Translations under genes and position numbers: made by a program | In this document: piece by piece, positions 8,661 to 16,812 of the stretch | Layout of the letters: the number at the start of each line of letters is the position of its first letter | Position numbering within the stretch: the first letter of the stretch is position 1 | The notes under the pieces: generated by a model | Database searches by the model: none | The model's input: only the letters and a program-made list of their open reading frames with translations | Told to the model about the DNA's origin: nothing | Assembly: GCF_900608595.1 (NCBI RefSeq) | Contig: NZ_UWYY01000001.1 | Coordinates: 1-64,000 of the forward strand | Direction of reading: 5' to 3' | Length of the DNA stretch: 64,000 nucleotides | Source of the DNA: Promicromonospora panici | GTDB lineage: Bacteria; Actinomycetota; Actinomycetes; Actinomycetales; Cellulomonadaceae

Positions 8661-10757
8661 ATGACGCAGCTTCACGCAGCACGAACACCAGGGCCGGGAC
8701 CAGCACCCACGATCCTGATGGCGGTGGGCGTTGCCCTCCTGCTCATCGGCGCGATCGTGGCCACGGCCTTCATGCTCCTGTTCCAGGGCGAGGTCGTGTC
8801 CGGTGCGGACCGGCTGGACGACGGCGCAGCCGAGCTGAACGACGGCGTCCAGACCAGCCTGGTCTCCGGCGTCGGCGAGCTCAGTGCCGGGGCCACGGAG
8901 CTCAACGACGGCGTGCAGAACGACGTGGTGCCTGGCGTCGAGAAGCTCGCTGATGGCGCGGGGCAGCTCGATTCCGGGGCCGCTGAGCTGCGGGCGGGCG
9001 TGATCAAGCTGCATGACGGGTCGAAGAAGATCGCGGACGGGACTGCCGAGACGGCGGAGGACGTCGCTGACCTGGCGGACGCGTCGCTGCGGCTGACGGC
9101 TGGTTCGACGAAGTTGAACGATGGTTCGAAGCAACTCGACGATGGCTCGAAGCGGCTGAACGACGGTCTCGGCGAGTTGAATGCCGCGGCGCCCGCGCTC
9201 GCAGACGGGGCTGGGAAGCTCGCAGACGGTTCTCTCAAGCTGCAGGGCGGCGTCGAACGACTCAACGACGAGGGCGTGACCCCACTTGCGGACGGAGCCA
9301 AGGACGTCGCGTCCGGGTCTGCCCGGGTGTATGCAGGCAATACGGCACTCAACGGTGGGTTGTCGCAGCTCGCGGCAAACAACGGAGCGATCCTGAACGG
9401 GACCAGCGATCTCCAGTCCGGCGCCGGGACCTTGGCTGCTGGCGCCGTTGCCTTGGACAACGGCGTCGATCAACTCAACGCCGGACTGCAGCAGCTCGAC
9501 GCAGCAACGCCCACGCTCGTGCAGGGCGCGGCAGACACTGCGGCAGGGGCGCAGAAGGTCGCGGCAGGCGCCGCACCGGTGGCGGACGGCGCTGCTGCGG
9601 CGGAGGCCGGCGCGGACGTGCTCGCCACAAAGCTCGGCGGCCTCGTCACGGGTGCGCAGCAGGTCCAGGGCGGCACCCAGGCTCTCCAGACGAAGTTGAC
9701 TGAGCTCGCTGGGGCCACCGACGACCCCGCGCTGAAGCAGCAGCTCGAAGGGCTCGCGGCATCAGCTGGCGGCCTGGCTGCCGGAGCCGGACAGGTCGTG
9801 GAAGGAGCCGGTCAAGCAAAGGAAGGAGCTGCCGGTCTCAGCGGTTCGCTCGGCAAGTTGTCGGCTGGCGCTTCGGCCGTCGCGAGCGGTTCGGCGGCCG
9901 TGGCTGGAGGCTCTGCGCAGGTGTCCGGTGGTGCTCAGCAGGTCGCCGCAGGCGTCGGGGCCCTCGCGGCCGGTGCGGACGCCGCTGCCGTCGGCTCGGA
10001 GAAGGTCAAGGACGGAGGCGTCGCGTTGCAGGGTGGCGTTGGGAGGCTCGCACCCGGCATCCAGGAGTACGTCGCTGGCGTTGGCTCGGCGTATGAAGGT
10101 AGCTCGACCCTTGTCGCAGGGGCCGAGAAGGTGGCTGGCGGCAGTGCGAAGGTCGCAGGCGGGGCCGGCGCGCTCAAGGAGAAGATGCCTGAGGTGCTTT
10201 CGGGAGCAGCGCGAGTGGCCGACGGCAACGCTGCGCTGTTCTCCAAGACGCCCGCGCTCGTCTCCGGCGTCGGGCGGCTGCACACCGGATCCGGGCAGCT
10301 GGTCGACGGAACCGGGCAGCTGGTGGACGGCTCCGGACGCCTCGTCGACGGCATCATCCAGGTGCGCGACCGCGTGGTCCCGAAGGTCGAGAAGTCGCAG
10401 CGCCTCGCCGACGGCTCGGTCAAGGTCCGCGACGGCCTCAAGGACGCTCGCAAGGGCGCGCGCACCCTCGTCGCCGGCACCGGCGCCCTCGACGACGGCA
10501 CGCAGACATTGGCGGCCGGTGCCACCGACCTCGCTGCCGGCACGCAGCTGCTCGCTGATGGTTCCGGCGAGCTGGCGACCGGCACCACGGACCTGGCGTC
10601 CGGGACGATGCGACTCTCCGGGGGTACTGAGAAGCTTCGCACTGACGTCGACGGCGCGCCGCTTGGGGTGGCCGGCATCGTCATCATCATCGGCGCCGCG
10701 CTCGGTCTGCTGGCGGCCCTCGCCGGCCTGATCCTGCTGAACAGGCGCCGCGCCTGA
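8661..10757 (+). CDS. Heptad-repeat membrane protein (xxxLxxG repeats)
   Basis: 698 residues. A membrane segment at about 18-42 (ILMAVGVALLLIGAIVATAF) and another at the extreme C-terminus (VAGIVIIIGAALGLLAALAG, then NRRRA) flank roughly 600 residues of near-continuous heptads of the form LxDGxxxLxxGxxxL. The same xxxLxxG heptads occur in YhgE/Pip-type and MmpL/RND-associated proteins, but the polytopic transport domains of those families are missing here. The expected product is a long extracytoplasmic helical rod anchored at both ends. ATG 8661 has GAGAGGTGA upstream; an upstream in-frame ATG at 8556 gives unremarkable sequence. Function unknown. Confidence 0.75.
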   Translation: MTQLHAARTPGPGPAPTILMAVGVALLLIGAIVATAFMLLFQGEVVSGADRLDDGAAELNDGVQTSLVSGVGELSAGATELNDGVQNDVVPGVEKLADGAGQLDSGAAELRAGVIKLHDGSKKIADGTAETAEDVADLADASLRLTAGSTKLNDGSKQLDDGSKRLNDGLGELNAAAPALADGAGKLADGSLKLQGGVERLNDEGVTPLADGAKDVASGSARVYAGNTALNGGLSQLAANNGAILNGTSDLQSGAGTLAAGAVALDNGVDQLNAGLQQLDAATPTLVQGAADTAAGAQKVAAGAAPVADGAAAAEAGADVLATKLGGLVTGAQQVQGGTQALQTKLTELAGATDDPALKQQLEGLAASAGGLAAGAGQVVEGAGQAKEGAAGLSGSLGKLSAGASAVASGSAAVAGGSAQVSGGAQQVAAGVGALAAGADAAAVGSEKVKDGGVALQGGVGRLAPGIQEYVAGVGSAYEGSSTLVAGAEKVAGGSAKVAGGAGALKEKMPEVLSGAARVADGNAALFSKTPALVSGVGRLHTGSGQLVDGTGQLVDGSGRLVDGIIQVRDRVVPKVEKSQRLADGSVKVRDGLKDARKGARTLVAGTGALDDGTQTLAAGATDLAAGTQLLADGSGELATGTTDLASGTMRLSGGTEKLRTDVDGAPLGVAGIVIIIGAALGLLAALAGLILLNRRRA

Positions 10758-10774
10758 TCCACGCAGATCACTGG

Positions 10775-10813
10775 GATCGCCGGGGTGGAGCACATCGCTC
10801 TACCCCGGCGATC
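10775..10813. terminator. Bidirectional terminator hairpin
   Basis: 17-nt arms (GATCGCCGGGGTGGAGC / GCTCTACCCCGGCGATC, one mismatch) with a 5-nt loop, in the 62-bp gap between two convergent genes. Confidence 0.8.
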
Positions 10814-10819
10814 GTGCGT

Positions 10820-11530
10820 TCACAGCTCCGCGAGCATGTTCGACATCCGGTCGATCTCCGCCATCTGGTCGGCGGCGATATTGGTCGCCAGCTCGATGAC
10901 CCGCTCCTCGCTGCCGGATCCCGCTACCTCTTCGCACATGGTGAGCGCACCCTCGTGGTGCTTGATCATGCCTTCGAGGAACAGCCGGTCGAACTCCGCG
11001 CCCTCGGCCGCCTCCAAAGCCGCCATCTCGACGTCGGTCAGCATCCCGGGCATGCCTGCGGTGTCGTGCTCGTGCTCGGGCGCCCGCGGGCCGGAGCCGT
11101 CCCCGCCGTCGACGTCCAGGGGCACGGGGTAGTCGTTCTCCTCCAGCCAGCCGGACATGAGGTCGATCTCGCTGTCCTGCACGACGTCGATGCGGGCTGC
11201 GAACTTCTTGATCTGGTCGGATGCGCTGCGGTCCGGGACCAGGCCCGACATCTCGATGGCCTGCCCATGGTGCAGGATCATGTCGCTCAGGAAGTCGGCG
11301 TCGGCCTTCGAGAACGGCGCCTGGGCAGGCGCACCCTCGTAGTCCTCGGGCGCGATCGTCTCGGCCTTCTCCCCCGGCTTTCCTGGCTGCAGCACGACGG
11401 AGCTCGGAGTCGAGACGGCTTCGGGCTCCTCGTCCGGGGTGCAGGCCGACAGCACGAGGGCGGGCGCGAGCACGACCACACCGAGCGCGAGGGCCCGGAT
11501 CCGTGCTCGCCGTGCGGTACCTGTCAGCAT
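10820..11530 (-). CDS. DUF305 lipoprotein
   Basis: 236-residue secreted lipoprotein. Signal peptide with lipobox LSAC (Cys30), then a DUF305 four-helix ferritin-like fold. Both histidine motifs are intact: ILHHGQAIEM near residues 85-94 and MIKHHEGALTM near 178-188. A His/Met-rich stretch (EHEHDTAGMPGM) lies between them. Family members are often linked to copper or other metals, but no reaction is established. The start was set at 11530 because the lipoprotein signal begins there, with GAGGA upstream; the frame stays open to 11710 through a region conserved for other reasons. It is divergent from an LVIVD protein. Confidence 0.88.
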   Translation of the reverse strand: MLTGTARRARIRALALGVVVLAPALVLSACTPDEEPEAVSTPSSVVLQPGKPGEKAETIAPEDYEGAPAQAPFSKADADFLSDMILHHGQAIEMSGLVPDRSASDQIKKFAARIDVVQDSEIDLMSGWLEENDYPVPLDVDGGDGSGPRAPEHEHDTAGMPGMLTDVEMAALEAAEGAEFDRLFLEGMIKHHEGALTMCEEVAGSGSEERVIELATNIAADQMAEIDRMSNMLAEL

Positions 11531-11601
11531 CTCCACGGGTGTCCTCTCGTACGGGCTGTCGCGGCGTCGTCGGCGAACCGTAGCCAGGATCCTCTCAGGT
11601 G

Positions 11602-11623
11602 ATTTGTCACCGCTGTGTAAATA
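11602..11623 (+). promoter_or_regulatory. Conserved upstream element, copy 1
   Basis: 22-bp element starting ATTTGTCACC and ending TGTAAATA, which recurs with 20/22 identity upstream of the next LVIVD gene at the same 32-nt gap to the start codon. Candidate promoter or operator. Confidence 0.6.
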
Positions 11624-11655
11624 GCACCCCATTTCCCTGGTGCTGGGAGAACGCT

Positions 11656-13161
11656 GTGAGTCAAAATGCGTCCACCGACCTAGGAGGTGTGACGCCCTTG
11701 CGTCGTCCAACCTTTACCCGATCGCAAGTACGTGGTGCTGGCGCCGCTGCACTCGTGGCGGTCCTCGCGGCGGGCACGCTCGCCGTCGCGGCGCCGAGCC
11801 TTGCATCCCCCGGTGACGGTGAGTCAGAGCTCACCGCGACCACCAACTCGACAATGACGTCGTCTGCCGATCCCGACGTACCCCCGGGCGAGACCCAGTC
11901 GTCGAAGATCACCCACCTCAGCAACCAGCCCAAGAACGGCGCCCTGCTCGGCACCGGTTCGGATATCGCGTTCCAGGGCAAGTACGCGTTCGCCGGCAAC
12001 TACGACGGCTTCACCGTCTACGACCTGTCCGATCCGGAGAACCCCGAGCAGGTCGTGCAGGTCTCCTGCCCCGGCGGCCAGAACGACATCTCCGTCTACA
12101 AGAACGTCCTCGTCCTGTCGACGGACTCGTCGCGCAGCGACGACTCCTGCGCGTCGACGCCGCTCGCGGCCACCAACAAGGAAGCCTGGGAAGGCATCAA
12201 GGTCTGGGATATCTCCAACCCGCTGGAGCCGGAGTACGTCCAGTCCGTCGAGACCGAGTGCGGCTCGCACACGCACTCCCTGGCGCCGTCCAAGGACGGC
12301 CGGAACGTCTACGCCTACGTCTCCTCGTACTTCCCGTCGGAGACGTACCCGGACTGCCAGCCGCCGCACGACACGGTCTCGATCGTGAAGGTCCCGCTGC
12401 GTTCGCCGGAGTCGGCCCGCATCGTCTCCACGCCGAACCTGTTCCCGGACGGCGGGTACGGCGGTGACGACCGCGGCTCGTACACGGAGACCACCGGTTG
12501 CCACGACATCACCACCTACGCCAAGTACGACCTGGCCGCGGGCGCGTGCATGGGTGACGGCATCCTGATGGACATCTCCAACCGGGAGCGTCCGAAGGTC
12601 ATCAGCCGGGTGCGGGACACGGAGAACTTCGCGTTCTGGCACTCGGCGACGTTCAACAACGACGCCACCAAGGTCGTCTTCACTGACGAGCTCGGCGGCG
12701 GCGGTCTCGCGACCTGCACCGCTGAGTACGCGCCGGAGCTGGGCGCCAACGGCATCTACGACATCAAGCGGAAGTGGTTCGGCAAGAAGGAGCTCGTCTT
12801 CAAGTCGTACTACAAGATTCCCCGCATCAACACGGAGAACGAGAACTGCGTGGCGCACAACGGCTCGCTGATCCCGGTCAAGGGCAAGGACCTCATGGTC
12901 CAGTCCTGGTACCAGGGCGGCGTCTCGGTGTTCGACTTCACCGACTCGTCCAACCCGACCGAGCTCGCCTGGTTCGACCGCGGCGAGGGCGTGAGCGGTG
13001 GCGGTACCTGGTCCACGTACTACTACAACGGGTACGCGTACTCGAACGATCTCTCGATCGGTTTCGACACGTTCGAGGTCGACGACTCGATCGACGGCGC
13101 GGCCGAGAAGGTCCGGCTGAGGTCGCTCAACCCGCAGATGCAGGAGTCGTTCGGCCGCTGA
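11656..13161 (+). CDS. Secreted LVIVD-repeat (beta-propeller) protein 1
   Basis: 501 residues. A signal peptide of about 50 residues (hydrophobic 27-45, SLASPG cleavage zone) leads to a mature domain rich in repeats such as YAFAGNYDGFTVYDLSD and IKVWDISNPLEPEYV, the LVIVD type of propeller blade. It has conserved Cys and His segments (GSHTHSLAPSKDG, GCHDITTYAKYDLAAGACMG, WHSATFNND). GTG 11656 with CTGGGAG was chosen because the paralog at 13336 starts the same way (M-S-x-x-A-S-T-D-L-G-G). The two proteins are near-identical in the propeller and differ mainly around the signal peptide. Extracellular; role unknown. Confidence 0.85.
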   Translation: MSQNASTDLGGVTPLRRPTFTRSQVRGAGAAALVAVLAAGTLAVAAPSLASPGDGESELTATTNSTMTSSADPDVPPGETQSSKITHLSNQPKNGALLGTGSDIAFQGKYAFAGNYDGFTVYDLSDPENPEQVVQVSCPGGQNDISVYKNVLVLSTDSSRSDDSCASTPLAATNKEAWEGIKVWDISNPLEPEYVQSVETECGSHTHSLAPSKDGRNVYAYVSSYFPSETYPDCQPPHDTVSIVKVPLRSPESARIVSTPNLFPDGGYGGDDRGSYTETTGCHDITTYAKYDLAAGACMGDGILMDISNRERPKVISRVRDTENFAFWHSATFNNDATKVVFTDELGGGGLATCTAEYAPELGANGIYDIKRKWFGKKELVFKSYYKIPRINTENENCVAHNGSLIPVKGKDLMVQSWYQGGVSVFDFTDSSNPTELAWFDRGEGVSGGGTWSTYYYNGYAYSNDLSIGFDTFEVDDSIDGAAEKVRLRSLNPQMQESFGR

Positions 13162-13202
13162 CGCGTCCGCACGAGCAGGGCGCGTCGGCCCCGGCGCAGT
13201 TG

Positions 13203-13264
13203 GCTGCCCGACGGCGGTCGGGGTGCTTTCCGTACGGAAGGTGCCCCGGACGCCGTCGGGCAGC
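13203..13264 (+). terminator. Long cruciform terminator after LVIVD protein 1
   Basis: Perfect 14-bp outer arms (GCTGCCCGACGGCG / CGCCGTCGGGCAGC) enclose further pairing (GGGGTGC / GTGCCCC and CTTTCCGTACGGAAG), giving one hairpin of 62 nt. Confidence 0.8.
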
Positions 13265-13281
13265 TTGCTGTCGCTCGGGGC

Positions 13282-13303
13282 ATTTGTCACCACTATGTAA
13301 ATA
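13282..13303 (+). promoter_or_regulatory. Conserved upstream element, copy 2
   Basis: Second copy of the 22-bp element at 11602-11623, again ending 32 nt before the GTG start and followed by the same CCTGGTGCTGGGAG leader. Confidence 0.6.
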
Positions 13304-13335
13304 ATCACCAATGGTCCTGGTGCTGGGAGGTTGCT

Positions 13336-14787
13336 GTGAGCGAAACTGCCTCAACCGACCTTGGAGGTGTGGCGCCCGTGCGTCGTTCAACCTTTACTCG
13401 ATCTCGTGCGCGGGGCGCCGCTGGTGTCGCCCTGACGGCGTTCTTCGCCGCCGCGGCAGTGGCGCTCGCGGGCCCAGTGGCCGCTTCTGTCGCAGATCCG
13501 GACGTCCCTCCGGGTGAGACCGCGTCCTCGAACATGACTCACCTGAGCAACCAGCCGAAGAACGGCGCCCTGCTCGGCACCGGTTCGGACATCGCGTTCC
13601 AGGGCAAGTACGCGTTCGCCGGCAACTACGACGGCTTCACCGTCTACGACCTGACGGACAAGGAGAACCCGGAGCAGGTCGTTCAGGTGTCCTGCCCGGG
13701 CTCGCAGAACGACGTCTCGGTGTACAAGGACATCCTCGTGCTGTCGACGGACTCGTCGCGCAGCGACGACTCCTGCGCGTCGACGTCGATGCCGGCCACC
13801 GAGAAGGCGGCCTGGGAGGGCATCAAGATCTGGGACATCTCCAACCCGCTCGCCCCCGAGTACGTCAAGTCGATCGAGACCGAGTGCGGGTCGCACACGC
13901 ACTCGCTGGCCCCGGCCAAGGACGGCCGGAACCTCTATGCCTACGTGTCGTCGTACTCGCCGAACACGACCTACCCGGACTGCCAGCCGCCGCACGACTT
14001 CGTCTCGATCGTGAAGATCCCGGTGCAACGCCCGACGGCGGCCGCGCTGGTCGCCACGCCGAACCTGTTCCCGGACGGCGGCTACGAGGGCGACCCCGAC
14101 CGTCGGGCATCCACCACGAGCGGCTGCCACGACGTCACCACCTACGCCAAGTACGACCTGGCAGCCGGTGCGTGCATGGGTGACGGCATCCTGATGGACA
14201 TCTCGAACCGCGAGCGTCCCCGGGTGATCAGCCGGGTGCGGGACACGGAGAACTTCGCGTTCTGGCACTCGGCCACGTTCAACAACGACGCCACCAAGAT
14301 CGTCTTCACCGACGAGCTGGGCGGCGGCGGTCTCGCGACCTGCACCGGTGAGTACGCGCCGGAGCTGGGTGCCAACGGCATCTACGACATCAAGCGTTCG
14401 CCGTTCGGCAAGACGAAGCTCGAGCTCGCGTCGTACTACAAGATCCCGCGGATCAACACCGCCGCTGAGAACTGTGTGGCGCACAACGGGTCGTTGATCC
14501 CGGTCAAGGGCAAGGACCTCATGGTCCAGTCCTGGTACCAGGGCGGCGTCTCGGTGTTCGACTTCACGGATTCCGACAACCCGCGTGAGGTGGCCTGGTT
14601 CGATCGCGGCGAGGGTGTCAGCAGCGGCGGCACCTGGTCGACGTACTACTACAACGGGTACGCGTACTCGAACGACCTCGGCATCGGCTTCGACACGTTC
14701 GACATCGACGACTCGATCGACGGTCCGGCCGAGAAGGTCCGGCAGAACAGCCTGAACCCGCAGATGCAGGAGCGGTTCGGCCGCTGA
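13336..14787 (+). CDS. Secreted LVIVD-repeat (beta-propeller) protein 2
   Basis: 483-residue paralog of the protein at 11656, with the same signal-peptide layout (MSETASTDLGGVAPVRRSTF, hydrophobic to about residue 50) but lacking the Ser/Thr-rich insert that precedes DPDVPPGE in paralog 1. The propeller blades (FAGNYDGFTVYDLTD, IKIWDISNPLAPEYV) and the blocks HTHSLAP, GCHDVTTYAKYDL and LMVQSWYQGGVSVFDF are conserved, including the cysteines. Its own upstream element and leader make it a complete duplication of promoter plus gene. Its stop codon abuts a family B repeat. Confidence 0.85.
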   Translation: MSETASTDLGGVAPVRRSTFTRSRARGAAGVALTAFFAAAAVALAGPVAASVADPDVPPGETASSNMTHLSNQPKNGALLGTGSDIAFQGKYAFAGNYDGFTVYDLTDKENPEQVVQVSCPGSQNDVSVYKDILVLSTDSSRSDDSCASTSMPATEKAAWEGIKIWDISNPLAPEYVKSIETECGSHTHSLAPAKDGRNLYAYVSSYSPNTTYPDCQPPHDFVSIVKIPVQRPTAAALVATPNLFPDGGYEGDPDRRASTTSGCHDVTTYAKYDLAAGACMGDGILMDISNRERPRVISRVRDTENFAFWHSATFNNDATKIVFTDELGGGGLATCTGEYAPELGANGIYDIKRSPFGKTKLELASYYKIPRINTAAENCVAHNGSLIPVKGKDLMVQSWYQGGVSVFDFTDSDNPREVAWFDRGEGVSSGGTWSTYYYNGYAYSNDLGIGFDTFDIDDSIDGPAEKVRQNSLNPQMQERFGR

Positions 14788-14794
14788 CCCACCC

Positions 14795-14916
14795 CGCCGA
14801 GGTAGAACTCTGGCGAGGTAGAACTCTGGCGAGGTAGAACTGGGGCGAGGTAGAACTCTGGCGAAGTAGAACCGCAGCCAGCCAGAGTTCTACCTCGCCC
14901 TGGTTCTACCTCGGCG
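14795..14916. repeat. Dispersed palindrome family B, copy 1
   Basis: Five tandem 16-bp units (CGAGGTAGAACTCTGG and variants, 14798-14877) followed by two inverted units (14882-14913). The outer 14-nt arms CGCCGAGGTAGAAC / GTTCTACCTCGGCG pair perfectly. The same element with three left units lies at 60574-60664; both are preceded by the identical TGACCCACCC that includes the upstream gene's stop codon. Confidence 0.9.
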
Positions 14917-14987
14917 TAGGGGACGGTCGGCGCATGAGGGGTTTCCGTGATGGCGCGGACGGTGGTTTGTATGGGAGCCTCCCGGAC

Positions 14988-15761
14988 ATGACGCCCCAGG
15001 ACTCGACGATCGAGGAGACCACCCCGCCATCGGGCGATGTGCCGGAACCGGAGGCTACGGCGTCGGCCTACGGGCTGGGGCGACGGCTGCGGATCATGGG
15101 GGCCGTGCTCGCCGGGGGGCTCGCCGTCGTGCTGGCGCTGCTGCTGTGGCTGGGTGTGCTGGTCCCGGCCAAGCAGGAGGCCGCGGGGTATTCGGACGCG
15201 GACGCCGCCTACGCCGCGGTCGCGATCGAGCACAACGCGCAGGCGGTGCAGCTCACGGCGCTCGCCCCCGGACGGTCCACCGACGACGAGGTGCTCGCCC
15301 TGGCGGTCGAGGTGGGCGAGGCGTCGGCGGGACGGGTCGGCGAGCTCGCCGGCTGGCTGGAGGCGCGTGACATCCCGGTGCCGGTGGCGGGCCAGGAGGC
15401 ACTCGCGCTCGCCGAGGACGGCCTGACGACCGAGCTGCCCGACGACGGCAGCGGCCCCCGCGCGGGCGCCACCGCGCACTCGCACGAAGGCGGGAACCAC
15501 GGCATGCTCACCGACGCGCAGGTGAACGGGATCGCCGCACTCCACGCGCGGGACTTCGACATCGCGCTGCTGGCCGCGCTCGTCGAGCACCACTACGGCG
15601 GGCTGCAGCCGGCCGACGAGGAGATCTCGGGCGGCAAGGACGCCGAGGCGAAGGCGCTGGCGCAGGCGGAGGCGGACGCGATCCGGGTCGAGGTGGAGGA
15701 CGTCCGCGACCTGCTGGCCTCGATCGGCGGCCCGGGCTCCAACGACGGTTCAGACTCCTGA
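14988..15761 (+). CDS. Membrane-anchored DUF305-like protein with one altered His motif
   Basis: 257 residues: a cytoplasmic acidic tail, one membrane segment (about 36-60) and an extracytoplasmic DUF305-type domain. The second motif LVEHHYGGLQPA (His201-His202) is intact, but the first reads IEHNAQAVQLT, so the usual His pair is His-Asn. A His-rich TAHSHEGGNHGML lies between. ATG 14988 is preferred over the in-frame ATG at 14934 because the typical acidic tail starts there. It is the fourth gene of the DUF305/LVIVD cluster, and the only DUF305 here held by a helix rather than a lipid. Confidence 0.75.
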   Translation: MTPQDSTIEETTPPSGDVPEPEATASAYGLGRRLRIMGAVLAGGLAVVLALLLWLGVLVPAKQEAAGYSDADAAYAAVAIEHNAQAVQLTALAPGRSTDDEVLALAVEVGEASAGRVGELAGWLEARDIPVPVAGQEALALAEDGLTTELPDDGSGPRAGATAHSHEGGNHGMLTDAQVNGIAALHARDFDIALLAALVEHHYGGLQPADEEISGGKDAEAKALAQAEADAIRVEVEDVRDLLASIGGPGSNDGSDS

Positions 15762-15810
15762 GCCGAGCGGCCGGCTGTGCGGCCTGTGGTCCGGCCGAGA
15801 GCCCGTCCGG

Positions 15811-16629
15811 TCAGGGCGCCGTCACGAAGATGTCGAACAGTTCCGGGTGGTGCCCGTGCACCAGGACGGCGAACACGACGGCGTCGAACAGCAGGTGCAC
15901 CGCCACGACGTAGCTCAGCGACTTGAACTTCGCGAAGATCCAGCCCTGGACCAGCGCGAACGGGATGGTCAGCAGCGGGCCCCACTCGCGGTAGCCGAGC
16001 TCCCACAGGAACGACACGAAGATCATCGACTGCAGCAAGTTGGCCTGCCACATCGGGAAGTGCCGGCAGAGCAGGGCGAACACCACGCAGATGAAGAACA
16101 GCTCGTCCCAGATGCCGACGGCGTTCACGCCGACGAACAGCCGCCAGATGTCCTGCGTCCCCTCGAGGTCGGGCCAGTTCAGGTACGCGCCCGAGCCCAG
16201 GAAGTAGAACGGCAGCAGGAAGTATCCGATGATCACCACGAGGGCGAGGTAGGTCCACTGCCCGGGGCCCCACCGCTTTCCGGTCGCGACGGGGAACTGG
16301 ATGGTGTCCTGCTTCAGCACGAACCGGGACAGCGCCCACGGCACCAGCACCGACCCACCGAGGGCGAGCGTGAAGCGCAGCATCCCGGCGTTGGACAGGT
16401 CCGCCTGCAGCGAGATCATCGAGATGATCCCCATCCCGAGGCCGATCAGCGCGAGGTCGCGGCCCAGCGCGCGGTCGGCCCACAGGCCCAGCGCGATGCC
16501 CAGCACCAGCGGCACGTACGCGATCGGCCGCACGTGGACGGCGAACAGCAGGATCGCCGACGCGCACACGAGAAAGGCGCTCGTGAGGCGCGCCGGAGCG
16601 ATGACCGGGGCGGGCAGAGTGAGGGTCAC
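15811..16629 (-). CDS. CPBP-like polytopic membrane protein
   Basis: 272 residues with about eight hydrophobic segments. The C-terminal half resembles CPBP (Abi) intramembrane proteases: IWDELFFICVVFALLCRHF corresponds to the EExxxR motif, FLWELGYREWGP to the second motif and HLLFDAVVF to the third. The first Glu of the EE pair is Asp and the Arg is displaced, so catalysis is uncertain. GTG 16629 has GGGAG 10 nt upstream; the frame continues to 16734. Divergent from cstA. Could be a protease or a catalytically dead relative. Confidence 0.6.
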   Translation of the reverse strand: MTLTLPAPVIAPARLTSAFLVCASAILLFAVHVRPIAYVPLVLGIALGLWADRALGRDLALIGLGMGIISMISLQADLSNAGMLRFTLALGGSVLVPWALSRFVLKQDTIQFPVATGKRWGPGQWTYLALVVIIGYFLLPFYFLGSGAYLNWPDLEGTQDIWRLFVGVNAVGIWDELFFICVVFALLCRHFPMWQANLLQSMIFVSFLWELGYREWGPLLTIPFALVQGWIFAKFKSLSYVVAVHLLFDAVVFAVLVHGHHPELFDIFVTAP

Positions 16630-16680
16630 GGAGTCGAGGCTCCCACATCCGAACGCGTCAGATGTACCAGTCACTCCCCT

Positions 16681-16701
16681 GACCTGTACGTCCGACAGGT
16701 C
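16681..16701. promoter_or_regulatory. Operator-like inverted repeat between the CPBP-like gene and cstA
   Basis: GACCTGT-N7-ACAGGTC, perfect 7-bp arms, in the divergent gap. It could bind a regulator of either gene. Confidence 0.45.
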
Positions 16702-16812
16702 GGATAGGTGTGTGTTCTTCGTGTTCCGGGGCAACTAGAGTCTGGGGGCAGTCAGGAACTATTCAGGATCCGGCCCCCTCGATGGGCCGGCCACCTCGGC
16801 AAGGAGGCCGCC

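Noticed and set aside
10820-11710. Longer N-terminus of the DUF305 lipoprotein up to 11710
   Set aside because: The extra 60 residues run through the promoter region of the LVIVD gene and would bury the lipoprotein signal.
14798-14913. CRISPR-like array (repeated 16-bp units)
   Set aside because: Units are directly adjacent with no spacers, and the right half is inverted; it is a tandem/palindromic repeat.
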